12,914 nucleotides of DNA from CAZAGT01 sp964484515 (GTDB lineage Bacteria; Desulfobacterota; DSM-4660; Desulfatiglandales; HGW-15): the NCBI GenBank assembly GCA_964484515.1, contig CAZAGT010000130.1, forward strand, positions 1 to 12,914, written 5' to 3'. Below the pieces are notes generated by a model. That model was not told the origin of the DNA. It worked only from the letters and a program-made list of their open reading frames with translations, and did no database searches. Each line of letters opens with the position of its first letter. Position 1 is the stretch's first letter. This document shows, in pieces, positions 5,285 to 12,914 of the stretch. The translations under genes and the position numbers were made by a program.

Positions 5285-7719
5285 CACGCCACTCCCTGCT
5301 GTACATATAAGTGCTCTTGGAAACCGATGAACATCTCTCTGATGGTCGCCACTTGTCCCAGCTCTGCGACAGCATCAGCGACGGCGTGGTATTTGAGTGC
5401 GATAAGATGCGGCAGCTTCTCCTCGTCAAGTTCTTCAACCCCCTGCTGGATGTAATGATCAAGAACGAATGCCAGAAACTCCCGCTGCCTGTTACCATAG
5501 TGAGCGAAGATGATGCCCCTCCGGGCGTTCACCCGCTCTTCACGGCTGATGGGAGCCAGGGCGAAAGCGACATATGCAAGCACATCGTAGAGATCACTCT
5601 TTTCTGCATCAACCATGCGGGTTAAGTCGGCCAGCTGCTCCCTGCCATATCCTTTCTCTTCCAGGCCATCGAGCAGTTTCCGGCGCGTATCGGGCCTGCT
5701 CCAGAGTTCCCGAAGTTCGTCCTCGTCTTTGAACAGCTCAGGCAGGTCGCCGAAAAGACGCTCCATGAACTGGGCCGCGGACATCGGCTTCCCGTCCGGG
5801 CTCCAGAAGCTCGTGGCCATCATGTGCTGGATCGCGCGTTCCTTGCCATCAGCGAGCTTAACCTTCACCTTCGTCCTTTTCTGGCACACGCACGGTCTTT
5901 GACCGCATTTCGGACAAGGCCCTTTTTCACATTCGCAGGGCTGCTCGCCGCACACCGGACAAGGTTTCGGATCACGCTTTTCGCACTTGCAGGGATAGCT
6001 GCTGCATTTGGAGCAGGTTTCCGGCTCAACCGGCTCGCCGTCCCACTCCGGGTCGTTGAAGTGTTCGTACGCCTTTACGAAGTCGTAGATAGTGAAGTAG
6101 TCCTTGCCGTCAAACAGCCGGGTCCCGCGCCCGACGATCTGCTTGAACTCAATCATCGAATTGATGGGCCGCATGAGCACGATGTTCCGTACGTTGCGGG
6201 CGTCGACGCCGGTCGAGAGTTTCTGCGAGGTCGTCAGGATAGTCGGGATGGTCTTCTCGTTGTCCCGGAATATGCGCAGGTGCCGCTCGCCGTCCTCCCC
6301 GTCGTTCGCCGTCACGCGGACGCAGTAGTTCGGGTCCGAGCTCGTCTTGATCTGGTTGATGAGGTCGCGGACCGCAAGGGCATGGTCCTGCGTCGCACAG
6401 AACACCAGCGTCTTCTGCCGCTGATCGATGTCCTGCATGAAGATCTCGACGCGCTTCTTCTCCCGCGCCTTGATCTCGATGATCTTGTTGAAATCTGGCT
6501 CCGTGTAGCGCTTGTCCACCTCGATCTCGCCCTCGATCACATCGTCGTCCGGCGTGTAAACGTAATCGTCAATCGTGGTGGCGATCTGCTTGACCTTGAA
6601 CGGCGTCAGGTAGCCGTCGTTTATGCCATCTTTGAGCGAGTATACGTACACCGGCTCGCCGAAGTAGGCGTAGGTGTCAACGTTGTTGGTGCGCTTCGGT
6701 GTCGCCGTTAGGCCCAACTGCACGGCCGGCGCGAAGTACTCCATGATGCCCCGCCAGTTGCTCTCGTCGTTCGCCCCGCCACGGTGGCATTCGTCGATCA
6801 CGATGAAGTCGAAGAAGTCGGGCGGGTAATCACCGAAGCTCGGCTTGGGGTTGCCGTCCTCGTCGCGCCCAGTCATGAAGGTCTGGAAGATTGTGAAGAA
6901 CACGCTGCCGTTTTTCGGCACGCGGCCCTTCCTGCGGATAATCTGCGGGTCGATCCTTGCAAGCGCGTCCTCGGGGAAGGCGCTGAATTCGTTGAAGGCC
7001 TGGTCGGCCAGGATGTTCCGGTCGGCGAGGAAGAGAATACGGGGCCGGCGGATTGGTTCCTCCCCCTCTTCGAGGCCATTTCTCCAATCGGTCAGATTCC
7101 AGCGGCTTTGGAATAGCTTCCAGGCGATCTGGAAGGCGATCGCCGTCTTGCCGGTCCCCGTCGCAAGCGTCAGCAGAATGCGGTCCTGTCCCCTGATGAG
7201 CGCATCCAACGCCCTGGTGATCGCGTTGTGCTGGTAGTAGCGGGCCTGCCATTGGCCACCCTTTTCCTCGAAGGGGATCGTGGAGAACCGGTCGCGCCAG
7301 TATTGCTCTTGGGCTTCGGCTTCGCCGAAGGTCGCCTCCCACAGCTCGTCGGGCGTCCGATAGCTGTCGACGTCACCCTCATCGCCGGTCTGCATGTCCA
7401 CGCAGTAGATGCCGTGGCCGTTGGTCGAGAAGGCGAAGCGGGTCTGCAATTTCTCGGCGTATTTCTTGGCCTGGCCCAGGCCCTCGGTGACCGGTGCGCT
7501 CTCGCGCTTGGCCTCGATCACCGCGAGCTTCTGGTTCTTGTAAATGAGGACGTAGTCGGCGACGTCCTGCTTTGCCCGTGTGCCAGCGCCCTGTAGGCGG
7601 CCGAGGGTGATGACCTCACGTCTGATCCGACTGCCATCCACCTTGCCCCAGCCTGCCTGGGCAAGGGCAGGGTCAATTAGCTCGGCACGGGTTTCGGCTT
7701 CGTTGAGGTCTTGAGTCAT
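5284..7719 (-). CDS. hsdR: Type I restriction enzyme R subunit (EcoEI-like)
   Basis: This 811-aa protein is close to the size of EcoEI-type R subunits. It is the motor and nuclease subunit that, with HsdM and HsdS, translocates and cleaves unmodified DNA. The N-terminal nuclease domain has D55 and E69-A-K71 of the PD-(D/E)XK site. The helicase core follows: Walker A ATGTGKT (K191), IDECH with D309-E310, LTATPKR, and motif VI QIVGRGTR at 527-534. Residues 569-612 hold an unusual run of twelve cysteines in three CxxC...PCxC units, a probable zinc-binding insert. A helical C-terminal domain (LYDVLAYVAFALAPISREER onward) should contact the methyltransferase. The ATG overlaps the hsdS stop as ATGA, showing translational coupling. 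It is last in the hsdM-hsdS-hsdR operon, GC-rich like hsdM, with no frame disruption, so it is predicted active. Confidence 0.95.
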   Translation of the reverse strand: MTQDLNEAETRAELIDPALAQAGWGKVDGSRIRREVITLGRLQGAGTRAKQDVADYVLIYKNQKLAVIEAKRESAPVTEGLGQAKKYAEKLQTRFAFSTNGHGIYCVDMQTGDEGDVDSYRTPDELWEATFGEAEAQEQYWRDRFSTIPFEEKGGQWQARYYQHNAITRALDALIRGQDRILLTLATGTGKTAIAFQIAWKLFQSRWNLTDWRNGLEEGEEPIRRPRILFLADRNILADQAFNEFSAFPEDALARIDPQIIRRKGRVPKNGSVFFTIFQTFMTGRDEDGNPKPSFGDYPPDFFDFIVIDECHRGGANDESNWRGIMEYFAPAVQLGLTATPKRTNNVDTYAYFGEPVYVYSLKDGINDGYLTPFKVKQIATTIDDYVYTPDDDVIEGEIEVDKRYTEPDFNKIIEIKAREKKRVEIFMQDIDQRQKTLVFCATQDHALAVRDLINQIKTSSDPNYCVRVTANDGEDGERHLRIFRDNEKTIPTILTTSQKLSTGVDARNVRNIVLMRPINSMIEFKQIVGRGTRLFDGKDYFTIYDFVKAYEHFNDPEWDGEPVEPETCSKCSSYPCKCEKRDPKPCPVCGEQPCECEKGPCPKCGQRPCVCQKRTKVKVKLADGKERAIQHMMATSFWSPDGKPMSAAQFMERLFGDLPELFKDEDELRELWSRPDTRRKLLDGLEEKGYGREQLADLTRMVDAEKSDLYDVLAYVAFALAPISREERVNARRGIIFAHYGNRQREFLAFVLDHYIQQGVEELDEEKLPHLIALKYHAVADAVAELGQVATIREMFIGFQEHLYVQQGVA

Positions 7720-9089
7720 ACTCTTACCAAACGCTGGTCTTCGTTTGGTGTAAGCTCACCTGCAAATGCCTTTTGAAGAATGGACTGTTTTAGTTCTGCG
7801 AGAGCTTTGAGCTTTTGCTCATAGATGATTTCTAGGTGTTGGGTTTCAGACCAAATTCTATCCAAAATGGCGACAATGCGCTTTTGTTCTTCTATAGGCG
7901 GAAGAGGAAAGAGGAATGTTTTAATTTGGGTCATATTGAGAAATGGTTGCGCACCCTTTCTTGCCATATTCATAAAATTCTTAGTATTCGCATTTAAAAA
8001 ATTGCATAGATATTTATTTACAACAAGTTGTCCAACTCTCATTCTTGTAATTCCAGTTGTTGCAAGCATTCCATACGAAAAATCATCTGGAACAACACAG
8101 GCCTCACCAATACCAGCTCCAACCTTTGAAAAAAGAACATCACCAGGTAGTACATTATGTCGGGTAAATCGCTGATACTTTTCATCTCTAACATACTTAC
8201 AAGGTCTATCAATGAATCTAAATGGTTTTACATTCATCATCCTAAGAACAGGTATCCCATCTGAAACATAATCTGTTTTAGTGTCAATTGATGAACCAAA
8301 TGGGCCATCTACAAAAGGATAATTTGAAGCATTTCCTACATCACCCAAACGACACCACACCCACCCCTTCGGCAAATTAAATGGGATTTCTTCATCGGTA
8401 ATCGGTGGTAGCGGTTTTTGTCTTTTGATTTTTTTTTCACTAATGAGTTGATTCTTTTCCTCTTGGATACGAGCCAGCAGTTCGCTTGCGGGCTCGACAT
8501 TGGGGTTTTGTTTGCGCCATCCTTTCGTTAATTCTCCAGCAATTGATTCATCGATAGCAATTCTGAACAATTCTTGGACGTTGGCTATGTTTTTTTCGGT
8601 ATTGGCGACCGCCTGGGTGATACTCTCAAAAGCCTCATCCAGAATAGCGGCAATGCGCTTTTGTTCGGGGAGGGGGGGGAGGGGGATGGCCTTATATAAC
8701 TTGCGAATGACGCTGGGGTGTGCCTTTAAGACCCAGTCGAAATCGACCTTCGCATGCAAATGCGTCAAGGCGTAGTATAAGAAGCGATAGCTAAGGACAG
8801 AGGTGTCCAGGATTCGCATCGTTCCGCCAACATTGGTCACCGAAAACCGATGCTTGTGTCTGTGAAAAAGACGTCCGCCACCGTCGACAGACCATGTGAT
8901 CATCTCCTCATCAAACATGTATAGACCGTATTCTCCAAACTTGCCACCGTTGTTCTTGGCTGAGGAGTACACGGGATATGGGCCAGGGCGGGCTTGCATG
9001 TCTTTTCTGGAGATCACTTTCCCTCTGCCAAGTTGAATGACCCCATCGTCGATTAGTTCATCGAGGGATCTATGCGTCCACCCCTCCAT
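7716..9089 (-). CDS. hsdS: Type I restriction-modification specificity subunit S
   Basis: This 457-aa protein is the DNA-recognition subunit, with two target recognition domains in tandem. TRD1 spans about residues 1-134, and the first conserved region opens with PLPPLPEQKRIAAILDEAF near 137. A helical spacer follows (ending near KKIKRQKPLPPITDEEIPF), then TRD2 at about 240-394, opening with LPKGWVWCRLGDV. The second conserved region, PLPPIEEQKRIVAILDRIW, lies near 396. Each TRD should read one half of a bipartite target; the target cannot be predicted here. The start is taken at ATG 9089, whose A is the last base of the hsdM TGA, with GGAGGA eight bases upstream; a GTG at 9092 is an alternative. 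The part encoding TRD2 and the conserved regions (about 7740-8480) is strikingly AT-rich compared with hsdM, hsdR and TRD1, suggesting that part of the gene was replaced by recombination. Confidence 0.93.
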   Translation of the reverse strand: MEGWTHRSLDELIDDGVIQLGRGKVISRKDMQARPGPYPVYSSAKNNGGKFGEYGLYMFDEEMITWSVDGGGRLFHRHKHRFSVTNVGGTMRILDTSVLSYRFLYYALTHLHAKVDFDWVLKAHPSVIRKLYKAIPLPPLPEQKRIAAILDEAFESITQAVANTEKNIANVQELFRIAIDESIAGELTKGWRKQNPNVEPASELLARIQEEKNQLISEKKIKRQKPLPPITDEEIPFNLPKGWVWCRLGDVGNASNYPFVDGPFGSSIDTKTDYVSDGIPVLRMMNVKPFRFIDRPCKYVRDEKYQRFTRHNVLPGDVLFSKVGAGIGEACVVPDDFSYGMLATTGITRMRVGQLVVNKYLCNFLNANTKNFMNMARKGAQPFLNMTQIKTFLFPLPPIEEQKRIVAILDRIWSETQHLEIIYEQKLKALAELKQSILQKAFAGELTPNEDQRLVRV

Positions 9090-10540
9090 CACAACTTCCT
9101 CCGAATCCCGGCCAACACGTCAGCCGCCTCGGCGTCAAGCGCCTCGATCTCGTCCAGGATCTCTTCCGGTAAACGGATCGGGGCTTCCTCCAGCGCATTG
9201 GGGTTCTTGACCGACAGGTCGAAGGTCTTCTGGTCCACATCCCCCACGTCTGCAGTCCACGACTGCTCGGAGTCGGCGAAGGTCTTCTGCAGTTTGACGA
9301 ATTCGACCAGGTCATCGTCGTTGAGCGGGCTGGTCTTGCCAAGGCTCCGGCCGGGGTCGAGCTGGTAGTACCAGATCTTGCGCGTGGGCGCCCCCTTCTC
9401 AAAGAACAGTACCACGGTCTTCACGCCGGCCCCGAGGAAAGTGCCCCCGGGGCAGTCTAAAATGGTGTGCAGGTTACAGCTCTCGAGGAGTTCCTTGCGA
9501 AGGTTCTTGGAGGCGTTATCCGAATTGGAGAGGAAGGTGTTCTTGATGACCACCGCCCCCCGACCGCCAGCCTTGAGGCGCTTGATGAGGTGCTGTAGGA
9601 AAAGGAAAGCGGTTTCGCCGGTCTTGATCGGAAAGTTCTGCTGAACCTCCTTGCGCTCCTTTCCGCCAAAGGGTGGATTGGCGAGGATGATGTCGAAGCG
9701 GTCCCGCTCCTGGATGTCGGCAAGGTTCTCGCTCAACGTGTTGGTGTGGATGATGTTTGGCGCGTCAATGCCGTGCAGGATCATATTCATGATACCGAGG
9801 ATGTAGGCAAGCGACTTCTTCTCTTTGCCGTAGAAGGTGCCATTCTGAAGCGTCTTGAGCTGTTTGGTGGTCAGCTTCCCGGCCCGCAGATAATCGTACG
9901 ACTCACAAAGGAAGCCTGCCGAACCGCAGGCCCCGTCGTAGATTGTATTGCCGATCTTCGGGGCGGTGACCTTAACCATGGCGCGGATGAGCGGGCGCGG
10001 CGTATAGTACTCGCCGCCGTTGCGTCCGGCGTTGCCCATCCTGCGAATCTTTTCCTCGTAGAGCTGGCTCAGCTCGTGCTTCTCCTTCTGGGAACGGAAG
10101 CGGAGCGTGTCCATCAGCTCAAGAGCGTCGCGCAGCGAGTAGCCGCTCTGGAACTTGTTCTTTATCTCGCTGAAGATCGCCCCGATCTTGTACTCGATCG
10201 TGTCCGGCCCGCTTGCGCGCTCCTTGAAGCCTTGGAGGTACGGGAACAGCTCGTTGTTGACGAACTCGATCAGGTCATCGCCTGTCTGCGCGCTGTCGTG
10301 ATCGAAGGAGCCGTCTGGCTTCTTCGGGGCTGCCCAGCTTGCCCAGCGGTACGGCTCGTCAACAAGGAATTCGTAGGACTTGCCGAGGAGCTCGGCCTCC
10401 ATCACCCGCTCCTGCTCCAGGTCATCGAGGTACTTGAGGAAGAGCATCCAGGACGTCTGTTCGGTGTAGTCGAGCTCTGAGCTGCATCCGGCCTCTTTCC
10501 AGAGGACGTCGTCAATATTTTTGAAGGTTTGCTCGAACAT
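9089..10540 (-). CDS. hsdM: Type I restriction-modification methyltransferase subunit M
   Basis: This 483-aa protein is the normal length for HsdM. It transfers a methyl group from S-adenosylmethionine to adenine N6 at sites chosen by HsdS. The N-terminal helical domain (about 1-150) starts with MFEQTFKNIDDVLWKEAG. The methyltransferase core has the AdoMet-binding motif YDGACGSAGFL at 201-211 and the catalytic NPPF at 288-291, followed by GGKERKE. GGEYYTPRPLIRAMV just before motif I is typical of the family. The C-terminal helices should bind HsdS. The ATG at 10540 has AAGGAA upstream at good spacing. It is first in the operon, and its TGA overlaps the hsdS ATG by one base. GC-rich, intact and predicted active. 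Confidence 0.95.
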   Translation of the reverse strand: MFEQTFKNIDDVLWKEAGCSSELDYTEQTSWMLFLKYLDDLEQERVMEAELLGKSYEFLVDEPYRWASWAAPKKPDGSFDHDSAQTGDDLIEFVNNELFPYLQGFKERASGPDTIEYKIGAIFSEIKNKFQSGYSLRDALELMDTLRFRSQKEKHELSQLYEEKIRRMGNAGRNGGEYYTPRPLIRAMVKVTAPKIGNTIYDGACGSAGFLCESYDYLRAGKLTTKQLKTLQNGTFYGKEKKSLAYILGIMNMILHGIDAPNIIHTNTLSENLADIQERDRFDIILANPPFGGKERKEVQQNFPIKTGETAFLFLQHLIKRLKAGGRGAVVIKNTFLSNSDNASKNLRKELLESCNLHTILDCPGGTFLGAGVKTVVLFFEKGAPTRKIWYYQLDPGRSLGKTSPLNDDDLVEFVKLQKTFADSEQSWTADVGDVDQKTFDLSVKNPNALEEAPIRLPEEILDEIEALDAEAADVLAGIRRKL

Positions 10541-10801
10541 AAGTTTCCTTATTTGGTGGCCAATGATTTTACTTTTTCATTTCTTAGCTATTCTGGTCAA
10601 AAACGTGTGAATAGCAGGCCATCTGTAATGTTATCCGCGTAAGTACCCAAAGTGGTCATGTGATACAGATATATTGAGACTAGCAAAAGCGCAGCCTATT
10701 AGCCAAATGCTGAAATATCAGACACTTAATCATCACAAATTGCTCTTAATAAGTCAATGAGGCTTTGCCTACCTAAATCCTACCCAAGCTAAGACCCCCC
10801 A

Positions 10802-10843
10802 ATATGAGACATTCCATATGAGACTCTCCATATAAGAACTTGT
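10802..10843. repeat. Three tandem 14-bp direct repeats
   Basis: ATATGAGACATTCC (10802-10815) is followed without gap by ATATGAGACTCTCC (12 of 14 identical) and then a degenerate third copy, ATATAAGAACTTGT. A 14-bp period places the copies on nearly the same DNA face only every third turn, so this is not an ideal cooperative operator. They lie about 60-100 bases upstream of the small-terminase start and about 260-300 bases upstream of hsdM. They could be regulator sites, or the remains of a mobile-element end at the junction. Confidence 0.5.
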
Positions 10844-10859
10844 ATTTACAAGGTTTTTT
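10839..10859 (+). terminator. Weak intrinsic terminator ahead of the terminase genes
   Basis: CTTGT (10839-10843) and ACAAG (10848-10852) form a five-base stem with a four-base loop, followed by a run of six T at 10854-10859. The stem is short and AT-rich, so termination would be inefficient. It points rightward and would dampen transcription entering the terminase genes from the left. Confidence 0.35.
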
Positions 10860-10901
10860 GCCTGTGTTACGGCCTCAAGCATGGGCGTGACCTTGGAGGA
10901 A

Positions 10902-11342
10902 ATGAACAAGGCGTCAAATCCGGTCCCTCTCGCGGGCCTCGCGCCTAATTATGGCCTTACGAAAGATCGGATCCTCGCGAAGTTCAACACGCTCCTTGAT
11001 GCGAAGAAACCTCAGATCGTCAAGGCGCGGGGGATCTTTGCGCCCTGGGGAGACGATGACCTTCCGGGGAACGCCAAGGTGGTTATGCGCACCTCGGACG
11101 AAGCCGTCTTCGAGTTCACCTATGACGATGGGCACCTCCAGCTTGCAGCCGCCAAGACCGTAGCCGAGTTCCTCGATTGGAAGCCGGCGCAAAAGGTGGA
11201 GCTCACGAACGACATCGATGAATGGTTTGAGAAGGTCTTCAACATGGTAGCCAACAGCAACAAGGGCAAGCTCCCACGGGACCGGACAGGCCTTAAAGGC
11301 TTCAACAACGGAGGCGAGGACCATGGGCCTACCGGCTCTTGA
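10902..11342 (+). CDS. Probable terminase small subunit
   Basis: This 146-aa protein starts at ATG 10902, with GGAGGA at 10895-10900 almost directly upstream. An in-frame ATG at 10881 would add seven residues but has no binding site. The sequence opens NPVPLAGLAPNYGLTKDRILAKFNTLLD, a helical DNA-binding-type segment. A beta-rich centre (MRTSDEAVFEFTYDDG) follows, then LQLAAAKTVAEFLDWKPAQKVEL, the kind of helix that precedes oligomerisation regions in phage small terminases. The C-terminus is basic and Gly-rich. The assignment rests mainly on position: it overlaps the large-subunit gene by 20 bases in another frame, a usual small-large arrangement. The small subunit would recognise the packaging start and stimulate the large-subunit ATPase. 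Direct homology could not be confirmed. Confidence 0.55.
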   Translation: MNKASNPVPLAGLAPNYGLTKDRILAKFNTLLDAKKPQIVKARGIFAPWGDDDLPGNAKVVMRTSDEAVFEFTYDDGHLQLAAAKTVAEFLDWKPAQKVELTNDIDEWFEKVFNMVANSNKGKLPRDRTGLKGFNNGGEDHGPTGS

Positions 11343-12914
11343 AATCCTCCAGGAGATGAGCCCGGAGGAAAAGCAGGCCGCGGCCTTGGAGACGGCCAGG
11401 CTCCTTCTCAACCAGGAATGGCGCCTCAACAACCTCTACCGGATCGTGAACAAGGACGGTGAGGAAATCCAATTCCGGATGTACGCGATCCAACGCCTCC
11501 TTTTTCGCTTCCTCTGGTACCTCAACATCATCCTCAAATCCCGCCAACACGGAGTCACCACCCTGATCTGTCTCTTCTTCCTCGACTACTGCATGTGGAA
11601 CGACAACATCTCGGCCGCGATCATCGCCCACAACAAGGAAGACGCGCAGGACATCTTTCGGCGAAACATCAAATTCGCCTATGACCACCTACCGGAGATC
11701 ATCAAACGGCGAAACCCGGCGGTCCGGGATGCGACCAACATGCTCGTTTTCAAGCGGGGTTCCTCCATCCGGGTGACGACCTCGGGCCGGTCCGGGACCT
11801 TCCAACTCCTCCATATCTCCGAGCTTGGCAAGATTGCCGCGAAGTACCCGGAGAAGGCCAAGGAGATCAAGACCGGCTCCCTGAACGCGATCCACGCCGG
11901 CAACATCGTCGTCATCGAGAGCACGGCCGAAGGCAAGGAGGGCCTATTCTATGAGCTCTGCGAGATGGCTCAGAAGCTCCAGCAGCAAGGAGTCACGCTC
12001 TCGAAGATGGACTATCGGTTCTGGTTTTTCCCCTGGTACCAGAATCCGATTAACGTGCTCGACGACGATGTAGGGACCGTCATCTACGACTATCAGGCCG
12101 ATTACTTCCGGGAGCTTCGACAGAAACACGGAATCCTCCTGAAGCCGAAACAGATCGCCTGGTACGTCAAGAAGTGGAACATCCAAGGTGACGACATGAA
12201 GCGTGAGCACCCCTCGACACCGGAAGAGGCCTTCCAGGTGTCCATCGAGGGGGCTTACTTCACCGACGAGCTGAAGCTGGCCCGCACGGAGGGCCGGATC
12301 ACGAGCGTACCCCACCAAAAAGGCCTCCTGGTCGATACCTGGTGGGACCTGGGCCTGGGTGAGACCGATTCGACGGCAATATGGTTCACGCAGGATGTCG
12401 GCCGCGAGATCCACGTCATCGACTACTTCGAGGACACGGACAAGAGCTTTGATTGGATCGTCGAGAACGTCTTCGAGGCCTGGACCAAGGAGAAAGGGTA
12501 TCTCTACGGCCTGTGGGGGGCGCCTCACGATATCCGGCGGCGAGAGCAATTCAACAAGGCGAAAAGCAGGCTCCAGGTGGCCCGCGAGCTCGGGATCAAG
12601 TTCAAGGTGGCGCCCAAGATCCCCAAGGCCGACGGGATTGCGATGGTGCGGAAGATCTTCGCCATCTGCTGGTTCGACGAGCAGAATTGCACGAAGCTGT
12701 TCAAAAAGATGAAAGTGGGCCTGCCCTCCCTGGAGAGCTACCGCCGCGAGTGGGATCCTCACAACGCCACCTACAAACAACATCCCCTTCACAATTGGGC
12801 CTCGCACGGAGCCGATGCCTTTAGAACCATGGCCACCCTTCACAAGTTCAGGACGGCCGCGGAAGCCTGGGCCGCGCGGGCACGCCAAGACGGATCCAGG
12901 GTGCGTGTGAACAC
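11323..12914 (+). CDS. Phage terminase large subunit (3' end outside window)
   Basis: The frame starts at ATG 11323, after GGAGGCGAGGACC, and stays open for 530 residues to the window end, so the C-terminus is missing. This is the packaging motor: an ATPase that pumps DNA into the prohead and a nuclease that cuts concatemers. Motifs in order are Walker A-like KSRQHGVTT (72-80), Walker B LLHISE (162-167) and coupling motif VVIESTAEG (196-204). The RNase H-like nuclease domain has acidic residues D342 (TWWDLGLGETDSTAI), D403 (APHDI) and D498 (HGADAFR). All three carboxylates are present, so it is predicted active. The start overlaps the small-terminase gene, implying coupled translation. Because the whole nuclease site is visible, little beyond the extreme C-terminus should be missing. 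Confidence 0.92.
   Translation, partial: MGLPALEILQEMSPEEKQAAALETARLLLNQEWRLNNLYRIVNKDGEEIQFRMYAIQRLLFRFLWYLNIILKSRQHGVTTLICLFFLDYCMWNDNISAAIIAHNKEDAQDIFRRNIKFAYDHLPEIIKRRNPAVRDATNMLVFKRGSSIRVTTSGRSGTFQLLHISELGKIAAKYPEKAKEIKTGSLNAIHAGNIVVIESTAEGKEGLFYELCEMAQKLQQQGVTLSKMDYRFWFFPWYQNPINVLDDDVGTVIYDYQADYFRELRQKHGILLKPKQIAWYVKKWNIQGDDMKREHPSTPEEAFQVSIEGAYFTDELKLARTEGRITSVPHQKGLLVDTWWDLGLGETDSTAIWFTQDVGREIHVIDYFEDTDKSFDWIVENVFEAWTKEKGYLYGLWGAPHDIRRREQFNKAKSRLQVARELGIKFKVAPKIPKADGIAMVRKIFAICWFDEQNCTKLFKKMKVGLPSLESYRREWDPHNATYKQHPLHNWASHGADAFRTMATLHKFRTAAEAWAARARQDGSRVRVN

Larger units (their letters stand above)
10541..10901. other. AT-rich divergent intergenic region, right junction of defence block
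   Basis: This region of about 360 bases lies between the divergent hsdM and small-terminase genes, and no gene is supported in it. It holds the hsdM ribosome binding site (AAGGAA), a minus-strand TTGACC near 10595 as a possible -35 without a good -10, a set of 14-bp direct repeats and a weak + strand terminator (both listed separately). It is much more AT-rich than the genes on either side. No sequence clearly shared with the left junction (857-1029) was found by eye; only CCTGTG at 921-926 and 10861-10866 matches, which is too short to call. Confidence 0.5.

Noticed and set aside
5824..6711. Long + strand ORF (295 codons)
   Set aside because: It lies antisense to the helicase core and Cys-rich part of hsdR. 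The product is low-complexity, rich in Leu/Val/Arg, as expected from a GC-rich antisense frame.
9746..10480. + strand ORF of 244 codons
   Set aside because: It is antisense to hsdM, which has all methyltransferase motifs. The + strand product shows no recognisable domain.
10914..11432. Minus-strand ORF of 172 codons
   Set aside because: It is opposite the small-terminase-like gene and the start of the large subunit, both of which have good ribosome binding sites.
11944..12888. Minus-strand ORF of 314 codons
   Set aside because: It is antisense to the terminase large subunit, whose ATPase and nuclease motifs are intact. Its composition is typical of a shadow frame.
1..12914. CRISPR array, tRNA genes, integrase or transposase genes
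   Set aside because: No regularly spaced repeats, cloverleaf-like sequence, recombinase or transposase motifs were seen in the window.

Overview
This window appears to be a prophage-type region of a Gram-negative bacterium, interrupted by a block of anti-phage defence genes. The phage arms are GC-rich, with densely overlapping genes, and encode secreted fibronectin-III proteins and a terminase. These fit a deltaproteobacterial or Nitrospirota-like host, but nothing in the window fixes the taxon.

Layout: positions 1-856 (+ strand) hold the 3' end of an FN3-type protein gene, a second small secreted FN3 protein gene and a 72-aa helix-turn-helix-like gene. After a six-codon ORF with a good ribosome binding site (900-920) and a 13-bp perfect hairpin (986-1025), the coding strand flips. 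Positions 1030-10540 carry only minus-strand defence-type genes. Read in the direction of transcription they are a type I restriction-modification operon hsdM-hsdS-hsdR (10540 to 5284, EcoEI-like, with genes overlapping by 1 to 4 bases), an OLD/SMC-like AAA ATPase one base upstream of a PIN-domain nuclease gene (4901 to 3125), and a pair of abortive-infection-like genes (2814 to 1030). The first of that pair encodes an AbiJ-like protein of unknown function; the second encodes an Abi_C/HEPN protein with an RX6H motif. The + strand then resumes at 10902 with a small-terminase-like gene and the terminase large subunit, which runs off the window end.

How the genes would work together (inference): the hsd operon would restrict unmodified incoming DNA. 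The ATPase-PIN pair looks like a sensor ATPase with a nuclease effector, comparable in layout to Septu or PARIS but with a PIN domain as effector. The AbiJ-like/HEPN pair looks like a suicidal RNase module. All three sit head-to-tail on the strand opposite to the phage genes, in the middle of a packaging cluster, so the element may be a defence-carrying prophage or a decayed prophage used as an insertion site. Base composition is mosaic: the two Abi genes, the ATPase-PIN pair and the 3' two-thirds of hsdS are visibly AT-rich, while hsdM, hsdR and the phage arms are GC-rich. The modules therefore probably arrived separately.
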